Source: CAZTTG01 sp964615935
GTDB taxonomy: Bacteria; Planctomycetota; UBA1135; GCA-002686595
Assembly (NCBI GenBank): GCA_964615935.1
Contig: CAZTTG010000089.1
Location: forward strand, 1-26,875
Length of the DNA stretch: 26,875 nucleotides
Direction of reading: 5' to 3'
The translations under genes and the position numbers were made by a program. Shown here piece by piece: positions 8,601-19,563 of the stretch (position 1 is the first letter of the stretch; the number at the start of each line of letters is the position of its first letter). Below the pieces are notes generated by a model. It searched no databases. It had not been told where the DNA came from and worked only from the letters and a program-made list of their open reading frames with translations.

Positions 8601-9042
8601 GGCCGAGACCGACCCGACCGGCCGCTTCCGCTACGAGGGCCTGCCCGCGGGCGAGCTCTGGATCGGCGCGCGGGCTCCGTCGGGAGCGAGCCCGATCCAG
8701 GGTCCCGTGGGGATCCGCGCCGGGGAGGAGACCGAGCTGGAGCTCGACCTGACGAGCTCCACGACCCTGCTGGTGCACGTCGCGGACGAGCGCGAGCGCC
8801 CCCTGCGCGCGCGGGTGCACCTCTTCGACGCCGCGGGCCGGGACCACGCCGGGCTGCAGTCCATCCCGGCCTTCACCTCGGGTCGCGTGAAGGTCACGCC
8901 GGCCAGCGAGCACCGCATCGGTCCGGTGCCCGCCGGCAGCTATCGCCTGGTGGCGATCTCGGAGCAGGGCAGGAGCCAGAGCCAGGAGCTCGAGCTGGGC
9001 GCCTCCCCCGAGAGGGAGGTGCGCCTGGGCTTCGAGCGGTAG
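5656..9042 (+). CDS. Envelope-anchored protein with ~8 carboxypeptidase-regulatory-like modules
   Basis: The 1128-aa product starts with a short hydrophobic segment (residues about 4-24, LAILTALIVLLCAGAWWLLD) that is either a signal anchor or an uncleaved signal. The start is fixed by GGAGGAAACC directly before ATG 5656. From about residue 290 onward, beta-sandwich modules of the CarboxypepD_reg/SpaA-like type repeat roughly every 90-100 residues. They begin near residues 292 (GRAIDEAGAPVEGALVWI), 384, 478 (GRVLGDDGEPVPAFRL), 565, 661, 764, 850 and 949 (GRVLDAAGEPVPQAAIF). Each has G-x-V-x-D-x-x-G-x-P-V followed by an 'ADGSF-x-I/F-x-x-L-x-x-G-x-Y/F' strand. No enzyme domain is visible. Arrays like this are usually surface adhesion or spacer proteins. 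It is flanked by convergent genes and appears monocistronic. Confidence 0.85.
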   Translation: MGRPLAILTALIVLLCAGAWWLLDLGGGAEAGPEARGREPASSDGAAGLEAPAPDLEEPRAAGGGDDRRIAPEGKGPADHLQWIEGHLSVPPGSPPDDGLEVLAFVPRRTPLDLPALQEESEPRWWRDVQRVTGIDPERAEVDAAGRFRLALPGEARSAMLLLDGRYLYLHRGRLVELPCGEPVVLEPELGGCLLVRCVPPESAADGGAPLVGLELDLRGYDPQRAFSFEGLHRRTAIADSQHRAEFRAIPAHYDWFLLGDPPVYAASRDVGIGIEAGELLERDLPFALGADYSGRAIDEAGAPVEGALVWIAPPDRRMGFGPGTRRETLTDARGAFRVAGARIGPVVVTAEKEGLCPARTETLVGRAGGATESIELRLAFGAFIAGRVLLPDGGLAADARIELAPSAPADEPAWAEARSWRVAAADARGAFRFTGLEEVPHDLLATAGAEPVRLQARMGRVEAGSEDVELRLLETAALSGRVLGDDGEPVPAFRLELWPRSKPDQRIGGEHESAEGRFEEEGLFEGPWSLDVEARGWLAPEGGMAFEFPPAEGELEVVLTRSARLAGVVLDAGGAPVEKGEVVLSGAGAEAERSPSTLEAVPVAETRTAADGSFAIEDVRPGVYELRADHARHAPSEKQVVEPAAGQALDLIVWLPRGGTLTGEIYGADGAPDVGRRISAWSSLADDSASARSDAAGRFEIAPLAAGPYVVSAQPTREELERIQREGSDLVELSKIARRAEIEVVDGESVHVVLGSPPADTIRVFGQVTEGGEPVEGGSVSLVPAGGGFADRIDVTVGGDGSYELFAEREGDAVLIYQRQIYRTPAIDYPIRIPPRREHRFDVRLPSGSIEGVVIGPGGAPAPGVSITLTRDSGLARHTFYGPARGGRSGPDGGFLITGLEAGTFSLRVPGRTMRPNVSHGAAVVCGIVVEEGRRTGDVRIQLAEHGILAGRVLDAAGEPVPQAAIFAWDAEGRVLQSLTMAETDPTGRFRYEGLPAGELWIGARAPSGASPIQGPVGIRAGEETELELDLTSSTTLLVHVADERERPLRARVHLFDAAGRDHAGLQSIPAFTSGRVKVTPASEHRIGPVPAGSYRLVAISEQGRSQSQELELGASPEREVRLGFER

Positions 9043-9067
9043 CCCGGCTCCACCGTACGGCCCGGGA

Positions 9068-12627
<3,560 letters not shown>

Positions 12628-12699
12628 GGGGGGAGCCTTTCGTCGGGTGGGGTGCTGGAAGACCCGGGATTCTCGCCCCCGCCCCGGCCGGGCGCCACA

Positions 12700-12715
12700 C
12701 CGCGGCCCGCCGCGG
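12700..12715 (-). terminator. GC hairpin between MscS and tricorn genes
   Basis: CCGCGG (12700-12705) and CCGCGG (12710-12715) form a perfect 6-bp stem with a 4-nt loop in the 135-bp spacer between the MscS stop and the tricorn start. There is no T-tract. The hairpin may help end the upstream operon, but alternatives are a leader structure or chance in GC-rich DNA. Confidence 0.25.
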
Positions 12716-12762
12716 CCGCAGATCGAATGATGGGCTTACCTTCGCGGGAAGCCGCCACCCCC

Positions 12763-14130
12763 TCAGCCCGCCGGCGGGGGCTTCTTCCCGCCGAAGGGCG
12801 CCAGCCCCTCCCGGGCGATCTCACTGGCCGCGCCGCGACCCAGGGCGGCCGCCTCCTCGAGACCGTCGGGCACCTTCTCCTGCCGCGGCGCCTCCGCTTC
12901 CAACATGTGCAGGGTTCGCGTGGGGAAGGCGAAGGAGACCTGCAAGCGCTCGGCCAGCCGCAGGATGTCGCCGAAGAGGCGGTGCTTCTCGCGCAGCTCG
13001 GTGGCCCAGTCGGGGGTCTCCACGAAGCAGTAGAGCAGGACGTCCAGCGAGCTCGAACCGAAGGCGTTCAGGTAGACGTGGAAGTAGTCCTTGCGCGTGT
13101 ACGGGTGCTCCAGGATGAGCTGGCGCACCCCCTCGCAGAAGGCCTGGACCTTGCCCGGGGGCGTGTCGTAGGTCAGACCCAGGGTGGTCTTGATACGGCG
13201 GTAGCGCCGCTTGCCCATGTTGTCGACCGTGGAGCTGATGAAGTGGCGGTTGGGGACGCTGATCAGGCTGTTGTAGAAGGTGCGCACGCGCGTCGAGCGG
13301 AAGCCCACCTCCTCCACCGTGCCCTCGATGTCCCCGGTCACGATCCAGTCGCCGAGCTGGAAGGGCTTGTCCATCAGCACGGTGAAGGTGCCGAAGAGGT
13401 TCTCGACGCTGTCGCGCGCCGCGAAGGACAGCGCCAGGGAGCCCAGCCCCACGCCGGCGAAGATCCCCCACAGGTCGCCCGAGACGCGCGAGGCCACCCA
13501 CACCGCGGCGATGAGGACGACGAAGATCTTCAGCGTGCGCCGCATCAGCGGCACGATCATGTCGTCGAAGGTGTTGTGCGACTTGCGCGCCTTCTCCGCG
13601 AGGTACCAGGTGAGCAGGTCGACCAGGCGATAGGCGGTCCACACCCCCCCCACCGCCAGGGTGATGCTCAGGGCCACGTCGAGGATGCTCGCGGCCCCCG
13701 GCTCGAGCTTCAGGATCGGGAGGCCGCCGCCCAGGACCCAGGAGATCACCAGGATCGAGAGCGGCCGCTCGAGCCCCTTCAGGGTCTCCTCGTCGATGCG
13801 GAAGCGCTGGCTGGAGCCCAGGCGCCGCACGAATCCGCGCACGCCGATGGCGATCAGCCGGTCCAGTACCACCCCCAGGAGCACCAGGAGCAGGAGGACG
13901 ATCCACTTCCAGTGGGGCAGGAGGAAGACCTGCTGCCGGAGCGCCTCGGGGACCAGGCCCTCGACCCAGTCCGCCAGGAGGGAGGGCTGCGCCGCGGGAG
14001 GCTCGGGCGAGGCCGGCCCGGCAGCCGGCTCCTGAGCTCCGAGAGGGGCGAGCAGCAGCCCGAGGAGGGCCGACGTCAGGAGCAGGCGCGGCCAGAGGGG
14101 CCGCGACGGGCGGCGCGCGGTGAACATCAT
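12763..14130 (-). CDS. MscS-family mechanosensitive ion channel
   Basis: This 455-aa channel should open under membrane tension to release solutes after osmotic downshift. It has an N-terminal signal peptide (LLLTSALLGLLLAPLGAQ), a periplasmic Pro/Ala-rich segment, and membrane helices near residues 76-90, 125-140, 147-170 and 200-215. The Gly/Ala-rich pore helix follows (about 221-240, IFAGVGLGSLALSFAA). The beta domain contains VLMDKPFQLGDWI and the family signature PNRHF..STVDN (293-304), then the alpha/beta C-terminal domain. Adjacent ATGs at 14130 and 14127 begin 13 bp after the stop of the transglycosylase gene. No good ribosome site is visible, which suggests translational coupling. 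Codons upstream to 14265 overlap the preceding gene and are not hydrophobic, so I did not extend the start. Confidence 0.92.
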   Translation of the reverse strand: MMFTARRPSRPLWPRLLLTSALLGLLLAPLGAQEPAAGPASPEPPAAQPSLLADWVEGLVPEALRQQVFLLPHWKWIVLLLLVLLGVVLDRLIAIGVRGFVRRLGSSQRFRIDEETLKGLERPLSILVISWVLGGGLPILKLEPGAASILDVALSITLAVGGVWTAYRLVDLLTWYLAEKARKSHNTFDDMIVPLMRRTLKIFVVLIAAVWVASRVSGDLWGIFAGVGLGSLALSFAARDSVENLFGTFTVLMDKPFQLGDWIVTGDIEGTVEEVGFRSTRVRTFYNSLISVPNRHFISSTVDNMGKRRYRRIKTTLGLTYDTPPGKVQAFCEGVRQLILEHPYTRKDYFHVYLNAFGSSSLDVLLYCFVETPDWATELREKHRLFGDILRLAERLQVSFAFPTRTLHMLEAEAPRQEKVPDGLEEAAALGRGAASEIAREGLAPFGGKKPPPAG

Positions 14131-14143
14131 GGCGGCGGAGGAT

Positions 14144-14794
14144 TCAGGGACCGGGCTCGATCGCCCCGCGCTCGCGGAAGCGATCGCGATGGAGCAGCAC
14201 CTTGGCGGCGTAGCGCAGGACGTCGGAGTCGCCGGCCTCCTGTCGCTCGCTCCGCCAGGCAGCATAGCCGCCGGCCTCCTCGATCCAACGGTCCAGCCGG
14301 CCCGGCCCGGCGTTGTAGGCGATCAGCACCTTCTCGACGTGGCCGTCGTAGCGGTACGACAGCCAGTCCAGGTAGGCCGCGCCCAGGCGCAGGTTGAGCT
14401 GCCCGTCGCTCAGGAGGTCCCGGCGACCGGGCGCGGGAAGTCCCAGCTCGCGCGCCATGTCACCGGCCGTGGGCAGCATGAGCTGGCACAGCCCCAGGGC
14501 GTCCACCCGCGAGACCGCGTCCACGAGCCCGCTGCTCTCGCAGAAGACCACTCCGGCGAGCAGGCAGGCGTCCACCCTCGACTCCGCGGCCGCCTCCAGG
14601 ATCCACTCGCGGTGGGACTCGACCCGGTCCAGGCCGCCGATGTGGGCCATGGCCTGGCGCGCCCGGGGCCAGCCGAGGTGGACGGCGACCGCGGCGACCA
14701 GGAGCAGCACGGCGCCGAGCACCAGCAGCCGGATCCGCCGCCTGCGACGGCGCCCGTCCTCCGAGAGCAGGTGCTCGAGCAGGTCGAACTTCAA
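14144..14794 (-). CDS. Membrane-anchored lytic transglycosylase (SLT domain)
   Basis: The 216-aa protein has a short cytoplasmic N-terminus with a run of Arg (15-20), one transmembrane helix (about 21-41) and a periplasmic goose-lysozyme-like SLT domain. The catalytic Glu is E86 in VVFCESSGLVDAVSR, followed by GLCQLMLPTA (101-110) and YNAGPGRLDRW (160-170). These are the three standard family motifs. It should cleave the MurNAc-GlcNAc bond of peptidoglycan to leave 1,6-anhydroMurNAc. It starts 10 bp after the HEAT gene stop and ends 13 bp before the MscS start, so the three genes form one operon. It is short for an anchored transglycosylase and has no LysM domain. Confidence 0.92.
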   Translation of the reverse strand: MKFDLLEHLLSEDGRRRRRRIRLLVLGAVLLLVAAVAVHLGWPRARQAMAHIGGLDRVESHREWILEAAAESRVDACLLAGVVFCESSGLVDAVSRVDALGLCQLMLPTAGDMARELGLPAPGRRDLLSDGQLNLRLGAAYLDWLSYRYDGHVEKVLIAYNAGPGRLDRWIEEAGGYAAWRSERQEAGDSDVLRYAAKVLLHRDRFRERGAIEPGP

Positions 14795-14804
14795 GGTGCC
14801 GCGG

Positions 14805-17800
14805 CTACCCGTCCCAGTGCTCGTCCACGGCCTCGCGCAGGGTGTAGAGCCAGCTCTCGCGCTCGGGGCCGCGGAGCGGGAGCTGGCCCAGATCGCGGCC
14901 CAGGAGGCGCGACAGCTCGCGCCGGCCGCGCTCGACCAGGGAGGGGTCCTCGAGCGACATCATCTCCACCAGGAAGGCGGCGCCCTCCCGATCGCCCTCT
15001 CCGGCGAGGGCCTCGCCGGGAGGCGCGGTGAGGCCGGCGCGCTCCACCGAGGCGCGCAGCCACGCCAGGGAGTCGCCGTGCACCACCCCGTCCCACCAGT
15101 CCCACCAGGCGTCCGCCGGGTCGACCTCCGAGCGGTAGTCGATGCAGGTCAGGATCGCCAGCTCGGAGGCCACGTAGGCGTCCCCCGGGTTGTCGGTCAG
15201 GATGGCGAGCAGGACCGGCACCGCCTGGGGCGTGCCCTGGCGCGCGAGGATCAGGGCGGCCTCGCGCTTGGCGCGGTCGGCGGGAGCGTGGATCACGCGC
15301 AGGAGGTCGGTCCAGGCGTCCTCGCCCAGGGCCAGGAGCCCCGCGCGGGCCGGCTCGAAGAAGGGGGACCGCCGGCCCTCGCGCAGGAGCCGCACGAACA
15401 TGGGCGCCGCGGTCGGGTCTCCCAGGCTCGCGAGGCCATGGGCCGACGCCAGCCGGATCTCGGTCAGGGGATCGGCCAGCCCCAGGACCAGGGCCTCCAG
15501 CACCGCCTCCCCGCCGATCCGTCCAACGGCTCGCAGGGCGGCCGAGCGCACCCGCGGAGTCCCCAGCCGCGCGCGCACCAGGAGCTCGTTGCGCGCCGCC
15601 TCGACCCGGTGCTCGCCCAGGGCCAGGACCGCGGCCACCTCCACCTCCTCCACCGGATCGCGCAGGAGCTGGACCAGGATCTCGAAGTCCTCGGCCGCGT
15701 CGCCCTCGGCCAGGGTCGCCGCGGCCACGGCGCGCAGGAAGGGGCGCGGCTCGGCGGCCGCCCAGCGCATCTCGTCGCGGCCCCCCTGGCGGAGCACCTC
15801 GGCCACCTCCTCGGCGGCGGGGGCTCCGAGGGTCTCGATCAGGGCACCGACCAGCTCCCGCACCATGGGCGTGGGGAGCGGGCCGTCCGCCGGCCCGGAG
15901 CCCGGACCGGCCAGGCGCGCGGACGCCAGGGCTAGGCGCACGAGGGTCTGCGCCCGAGGGCCGACGAAGCTCTCCTGCCTCAGGAGCGAGACCAGGGGCG
16001 CGAAGTCGCCGCTGGTGCCCAGGCCGTCGACGGCCAGGAGCCGCTCGAGCTCGCGCAGGGCGGGCCCGCGCTCGGTCGGGCGCTGGACGGGAAGGACGGT
16101 CAGGACCATGTGCTTGAGGCGGAGCCCCCGCTCGCGCTCGTCCGCGTGCGTCTCCCACCACTCCGCCTCCGTCCGCCACAGGTCGAGCCGCGAGGCGTGC
16201 TCCTCGGGATCGGGATAGCGCTGCCAGCGGTTGCGCTCCCGCAGCGAGAGGGCCGCGGCCGCGATCCGCTCGAACCAGGGCTCGCTGGAGCCCTCGCCGA
16301 AGGTGAAGAGCTTGCAGCCCCCGGCGAGGTCGAGCTGGATCTCGCGCGCCCCGCTGCGCACCGAGCCGCGCGCCCCGGGAAGCTTGTCGGAGCCGAGGAC
16401 GCCCTCCGCCAGGAGGAGCGCGAAGACCTCCCGCGCCTGGGCCTCGCTCAGGTACAGGGCCTCGCCCGGTGCCGGCCCCGAGCCGTCCCCGGCCGGTGCG
16501 GTCCGATCGGTTCCGGCCAGCCCCGGTCCCAGGAGCTGGAAGGCCTCGCCCTCGCCTAGGGTGGAGTCGTAGCGCAGCCGCAGACCCGGAGCGTCGGCCT
16601 CGGTGGCCAGGATGGCCGCGCGCCGGGCGGTGAAGCCGCCCGCCGAGGCCTTCCACCAGTCGAGCCAGGCGGGGCCGTCGCTTCCCAGGCTCTCGCCGGT
16701 GATCAGGGCCAGCCGGCGCTGGGCCGTGCGCTGCAGCGAGCTGAAGTCGCTGTGGAACTCGCTCCCCGAGACCGCCTTCACCAGGGCGTGGGGCACCTCG
16801 CGGTTCAGCCAGGGCGTGTCGCGCGGATCGGGGCTGCGGAAGCCGATGCCGGCCAAACCCGCGGCGCAGACGCCGGACACGAAGCTGTCGCTCGAGTCGA
16901 GCCCGTGCAGGAGGGGCTCGCGATGCGAGGCGTCCAGGACCTCGACGAAGTGCAGGTCCTCGCGCTCCATCAGCGCCAGGAGGGCGTAGGCCCCCTCGCG
17001 CAGGATCCAGCGCTCGCCGAAGGCGCGCACCAGGAGCTCGCGCTGGACCGCCGCGTCGTTGACGGCGGCCAGGGCCTGCGCGGCGCGCGAGGCCACCTTG
17101 GCGGATTTGTCCCGCAGTCCGGCGAAGAGGAACTCGATGCGGGCCGGGTGCGCGAGCGACTCGGCCACGGTGAAGGCGGCCAGCCGGGTGGAGGTTCGCT
17201 CGGAGCCCATGGGCCCGCGCAGGAACTGGAGGACGCCGGGGTCGTCCAGCGCCTGCAGGTGGCGCTGGGCCACGGTGCGCACGCTGCCCTGCGGGTGCTC
17301 GAGGAGCTGCGCCAGGTAGCGCGCGGAGGCGCGCGACGGCTCGAAGGTCACCACCGCGTCGACGATGCCGGCGGCCTCGGTGCGCGGCAGCCTCCCGCGC
17401 AGCCGCTCGCGGACCATGTGGGCGTTCATGGGATCGTCGGAGCCCATCAGCACCAGCGCGCCGGCCAGGATCAGCGGGCCCTCCTCGGAGAGCAGGGCCA
17501 CGCGGGCGCCCTCGAGCCCCCGCTCGCCCAGGGTGACCAGGCTCAGGACCGCCCGCTGCACCAGGGTGTCGTTGATGCCGCGCGCCTTGCGCAGCTCGCC
17601 CAGGATGAACTCCACCGGCCGGCTCAGACTGCCGGGATCCGGTACGAGCGGCTGCACGCCCGCGGCTGGAGGGCCGCCCGCGTGCGGATCGGCGCCCGGG
17701 AGGGCCCCCCGAAGGTCCGCGGGCAGATCCAGCCCGCCGGTCCCGGGCTCGACGCCTCCCCCCTGGACGCGATCGCGCAGGCTGCCGGCCGGACCCGCCG

Positions 17801-17939
17801 GCAGGTCGACGGTCTCCTCCGGGGCGGTTCGTTCCCGGATCGGCCGCTCGGGGAGATCGAGCTGCGCGCGGGCGGAGGGCGCCAGCAGGGCCAGGGCCAG
17901 GGCCGGCGCCGGGACGAGACGGATGAGCCGCGTGTGCAT
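14805..17939 (-). CDS. Large secreted HEAT-repeat protein
   Basis: This 1044-aa product begins with a signal peptide (LIRLVPAPALALALLAPSARA), and AGGA lies six bases before ATG 17939. A Pro/Gly-rich linker (about 25-100) precedes HEAT-like helical repeats at about 110-350. A Trp-rich motif WLDWWKAS follows near residue 425, then a distinct middle region (about 430-640). A second HEAT array occupies about 640-900 (for example ALRAVGRIGGEAVLEALVLG and IRLASAHGLASLGDP), and a second Trp motif, WWDWWDG, lies near 944. No enzymatic motif is visible. HEAT arrays are protein-binding scaffolds. Its place as the first gene before a cell-wall lytic enzyme and an MscS channel suggests an envelope scaffold, but that role is inference. 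Confidence 0.85.
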   Translation of the reverse strand: MHTRLIRLVPAPALALALLAPSARAQLDLPERPIRERTAPEETVDLPAGPAGSLRDRVQGGGVEPGTGGLDLPADLRGALPGADPHAGGPPAAGVQPLVPDPGSLSRPVEFILGELRKARGINDTLVQRAVLSLVTLGERGLEGARVALLSEEGPLILAGALVLMGSDDPMNAHMVRERLRGRLPRTEAAGIVDAVVTFEPSRASARYLAQLLEHPQGSVRTVAQRHLQALDDPGVLQFLRGPMGSERTSTRLAAFTVAESLAHPARIEFLFAGLRDKSAKVASRAAQALAAVNDAAVQRELLVRAFGERWILREGAYALLALMEREDLHFVEVLDASHREPLLHGLDSSDSFVSGVCAAGLAGIGFRSPDPRDTPWLNREVPHALVKAVSGSEFHSDFSSLQRTAQRRLALITGESLGSDGPAWLDWWKASAGGFTARRAAILATEADAPGLRLRYDSTLGEGEAFQLLGPGLAGTDRTAPAGDGSGPAPGEALYLSEAQAREVFALLLAEGVLGSDKLPGARGSVRSGAREIQLDLAGGCKLFTFGEGSSEPWFERIAAAALSLRERNRWQRYPDPEEHASRLDLWRTEAEWWETHADERERGLRLKHMVLTVLPVQRPTERGPALRELERLLAVDGLGTSGDFAPLVSLLRQESFVGPRAQTLVRLALASARLAGPGSGPADGPLPTPMVRELVGALIETLGAPAAEEVAEVLRQGGRDEMRWAAAEPRPFLRAVAAATLAEGDAAEDFEILVQLLRDPVEEVEVAAVLALGEHRVEAARNELLVRARLGTPRVRSAALRAVGRIGGEAVLEALVLGLADPLTEIRLASAHGLASLGDPTAAPMFVRLLREGRRSPFFEPARAGLLALGEDAWTDLLRVIHAPADRAKREAALILARQGTPQAVPVLLAILTDNPGDAYVASELAILTCIDYRSEVDPADAWWDWWDGVVHGDSLAWLRASVERAGLTAPPGEALAGEGDREGAAFLVEMMSLEDPSLVERGRRELSRLLGRDLGQLPLRGPERESWLYTLREAVDEHWDG

Positions 17940-18199
17940 GGGAATTCCTGCTTCTCTTCCGGAGAGATCCCGCGGACGGCGCGGGGCGGGGAGGCCGCGC
18001 CGGGTCGGGGCGCGGGTCCCGTGCCTACCGGTCGGGGCCGAAGAGGATACGCGATCGGGCCAGGAAGGGCTGCCTCCGGCGGACTCGTCCGGCCCGATCC
18101 GGGGACGATCCCTCCCCGCGAGGCCCAGACGCGGCCTCCGGTCGCCCCGGGCGGCCCGGGTGGAGCCGGTCCCCGCGCTCTCCGGCGGCGGAGGTCGAT
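17940..18199. other. 260-bp intergenic region between TerC and the HEAT operon
   Basis: No credible gene is seen. Both flanking genes are on the minus strand, so this should hold the end of the TerC transcript and the start of the HEAT operon. It contains several short GC palindromes (for example GGGATCGTCCCC on the minus strand near 18100) but no T-tract. No convincing sigma-70 promoter is visible. Confidence 0.4.
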
Positions 18200-18925
18200 C
18201 TAGCGTCCCGGAGCCGGCTCGGCGGGGCCGCGCAGGCGAATGTTCAGGAACTCCACCCCCAGGGAGAAGGCCATGGCGAAGTAGATGTAGCCCTTCTCGA
18301 TGTGCTTGCCGAAGCCCTCAGCCACCAGCATCACGCCCACCAGGATCAGGAAGGAGAGCGCCAGCACCTTCATCGTGGGGTGGCGATCGATGAAGCGGGA
18401 GACCGCGCCGGCGAAGGCCATCATCACGCCGATGGCGATGACGATGGCCAGGATCATGATGGGCACGTGATCGACCATGCCCACGGCGGTGATCACCGAG
18501 TCGAGTGAGAAGACCACGTCCAGCAGGGCGATCTGCACCAGGACCGCCAGAATCCCGGCCCGGCCCATGGGGGGCCGCTTCTCCTGCTCGCTGACCTCCA
18601 TCTTCTCGTGTATCTCGAAGGTAGCCTTGGCGATCAGGAAGGCGCCGCCGCCGAGCAGGATCAGGTCCCTCCCCGAGAAGTCGTGGCCGAGGATCTCGAA
18701 CAGGGGCCGGACCAGCCCCATCACCCAGGAGATCGCCAGGAGGAGCAGGATGCGCATCCCCATGGCCAGGAGGAGCCCCAGGCGGCGCGCGAAGGGCTGG
18801 CGCTCGGGGGGCAGCTTGCCGCACAGGATCGAGAGGAAGACGATGTTGTCGATCCCGAGCACCACCTCCAGGCTGGTCAGCGTGAGGAGGGCGATCAGGT
18901 TCTCGGTGGTGAGGAGCTCGGCCAC
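18200..18925 (-). CDS. TerC-family integral membrane protein
   Basis: The 241-aa protein has about seven hydrophobic helices and the two acidic signatures of the TerC superfamily: LEVVLGIDNIVFLSIL (E20, D26) and LLDVVFSLDSVITAVGMV (D136, D142). TerC-family proteins are linked to metal homeostasis, particularly manganese export, and to tellurite resistance in some hosts. The substrate here cannot be read from sequence. The start is a GTG at 18925, chosen because the first helix begins within ten residues and GAGG lies about eight bases upstream. A charged cytoplasmic loop (HEKMEVSEQEKRPPMGR, about 106-122) separates the two halves. No ter cluster neighbours are present, which favours a general metal role. 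Confidence 0.93.
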   Translation of the reverse strand: MAELLTTENLIALLTLTSLEVVLGIDNIVFLSILCGKLPPERQPFARRLGLLLAMGMRILLLLAISWVMGLVRPLFEILGHDFSGRDLILLGGGAFLIAKATFEIHEKMEVSEQEKRPPMGRAGILAVLVQIALLDVVFSLDSVITAVGMVDHVPIMILAIVIAIGVMMAFAGAVSRFIDRHPTMKVLALSFLILVGVMLVAEGFGKHIEKGYIYFAMAFSLGVEFLNIRLRGPAEPAPGR

Positions 18926-19055
18926 GGTCTTGCCTCGGGTTCGGGAAGTGGTGCTCGGCTCGCGCGACGGCTCGGCGCTTCGCTCGCAGGCTACGCGCCG
19001 CCGCCCGTGGGATTCGAGTCTCCGGCGGGATCGGGCGATCCCCCGGGCGGGCCGG

Positions 19056-19070
19056 GGAGCCTACGGCTCC
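19056..19070. other. Short perfect hairpin in the TerC upstream spacer
   Basis: GGAGCC-TAC-GGCTCC forms a 6-bp stem in the 191-bp spacer 18926-19116. That spacer lies between the stop of the short Cys-containing protein and the TerC start, both on the minus strand. No T-run follows. It may end the upstream transcript; nothing else in the spacer is interpretable. Confidence 0.25.
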
Positions 19071-19116
19071 GGCAGGCCATTCTCCAGGCGCCGGGCGCGA
19101 GCCGCCCCTCCCCGGT

Positions 19117-19563
19117 TCATTTGTACTCGACCTCGATGGTGCCGACGGCCAGGGCCACGGGGCCGGTGCCGCCGACAGTGTTCTGGACCGGCGCGCGCTG
19201 GTACGGCTGCGCCACGCACAGGGTGCCGTTCCAGAAGGGGAGAACGCCCTGGCCGAAGCCGTAGAAGATGACGCCGTTGCGGTAGTCCTCGCAGCCGCTG
19301 ACGATCACGTCGTAGTCATCGGCGCCGTCGACCGGGCACAGCGCCATGTTGCTGGTGGCGATGAACGCCACGCAGCCACCGGAGCTGGTGCCCTGGGCGG
19401 CCGTGCAGTAGACCACCGGTGGGGTGCACGGTGTGCCGCCGGCGGAGACGGCCAGGTCGTAGACCACGATCGAGTCGGACGTGGTCTGGTGCAGCATCAC
19501 CATCGAGAGGAAGCCCGGGTTGCAGGCCGGTTGAGCGCTCGGGGAGGACCGAGTCGGAGTCAT
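19117..19563 (-). CDS. C-terminal domain of a planctomycete-type extracellular protein, N-terminus apparently missing
   Basis: The 148-aa frame resembles the Cys-containing C-terminal region that I recall from large secreted planctomycete proteins. Landmarks are VVYCTAAQGTSSGGCVAFI, then GVIFYGFGQGVLPFWNGTLCV, QPYQRAPVQNTVGGTGPVA and a final beta-strand ending VEYK. Such domains normally sit at the end of longer exported proteins. Here there is no signal peptide: the frame opens MTPTRSSPSAQPACNP and passes straight into domain-like sequence (LSMVMLHQ). ATG 19563 overlaps the TGA of the preceding gene, and GGGGAG touches the ATG, too close for a normal ribosome site. It is either a 5'-truncated remnant or a small translationally coupled protein with an unusual N-terminus. 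Confidence 0.6.
   Translation of the reverse strand: MTPTRSSPSAQPACNPGFLSMVMLHQTTSDSIVVYDLAVSAGGTPCTPPVVYCTAAQGTSSGGCVAFIATSNMALCPVDGADDYDVIVSGCEDYRNGVIFYGFGQGVLPFWNGTLCVAQPYQRAPVQNTVGGTGPVALAVGTIEVEYK

Noticed and set aside
4429..8913. A 1494-codon open frame on the minus strand
   Set aside because: It runs antisense to the carboxypeptidase-regulatory-like gene and is low in normal domain content (long Ala/Gly/Arg/Leu stretches), as expected for shadow frames in GC-rich DNA. Only its last part, over 4770-4930, reads as a real sulfotransferase piece.
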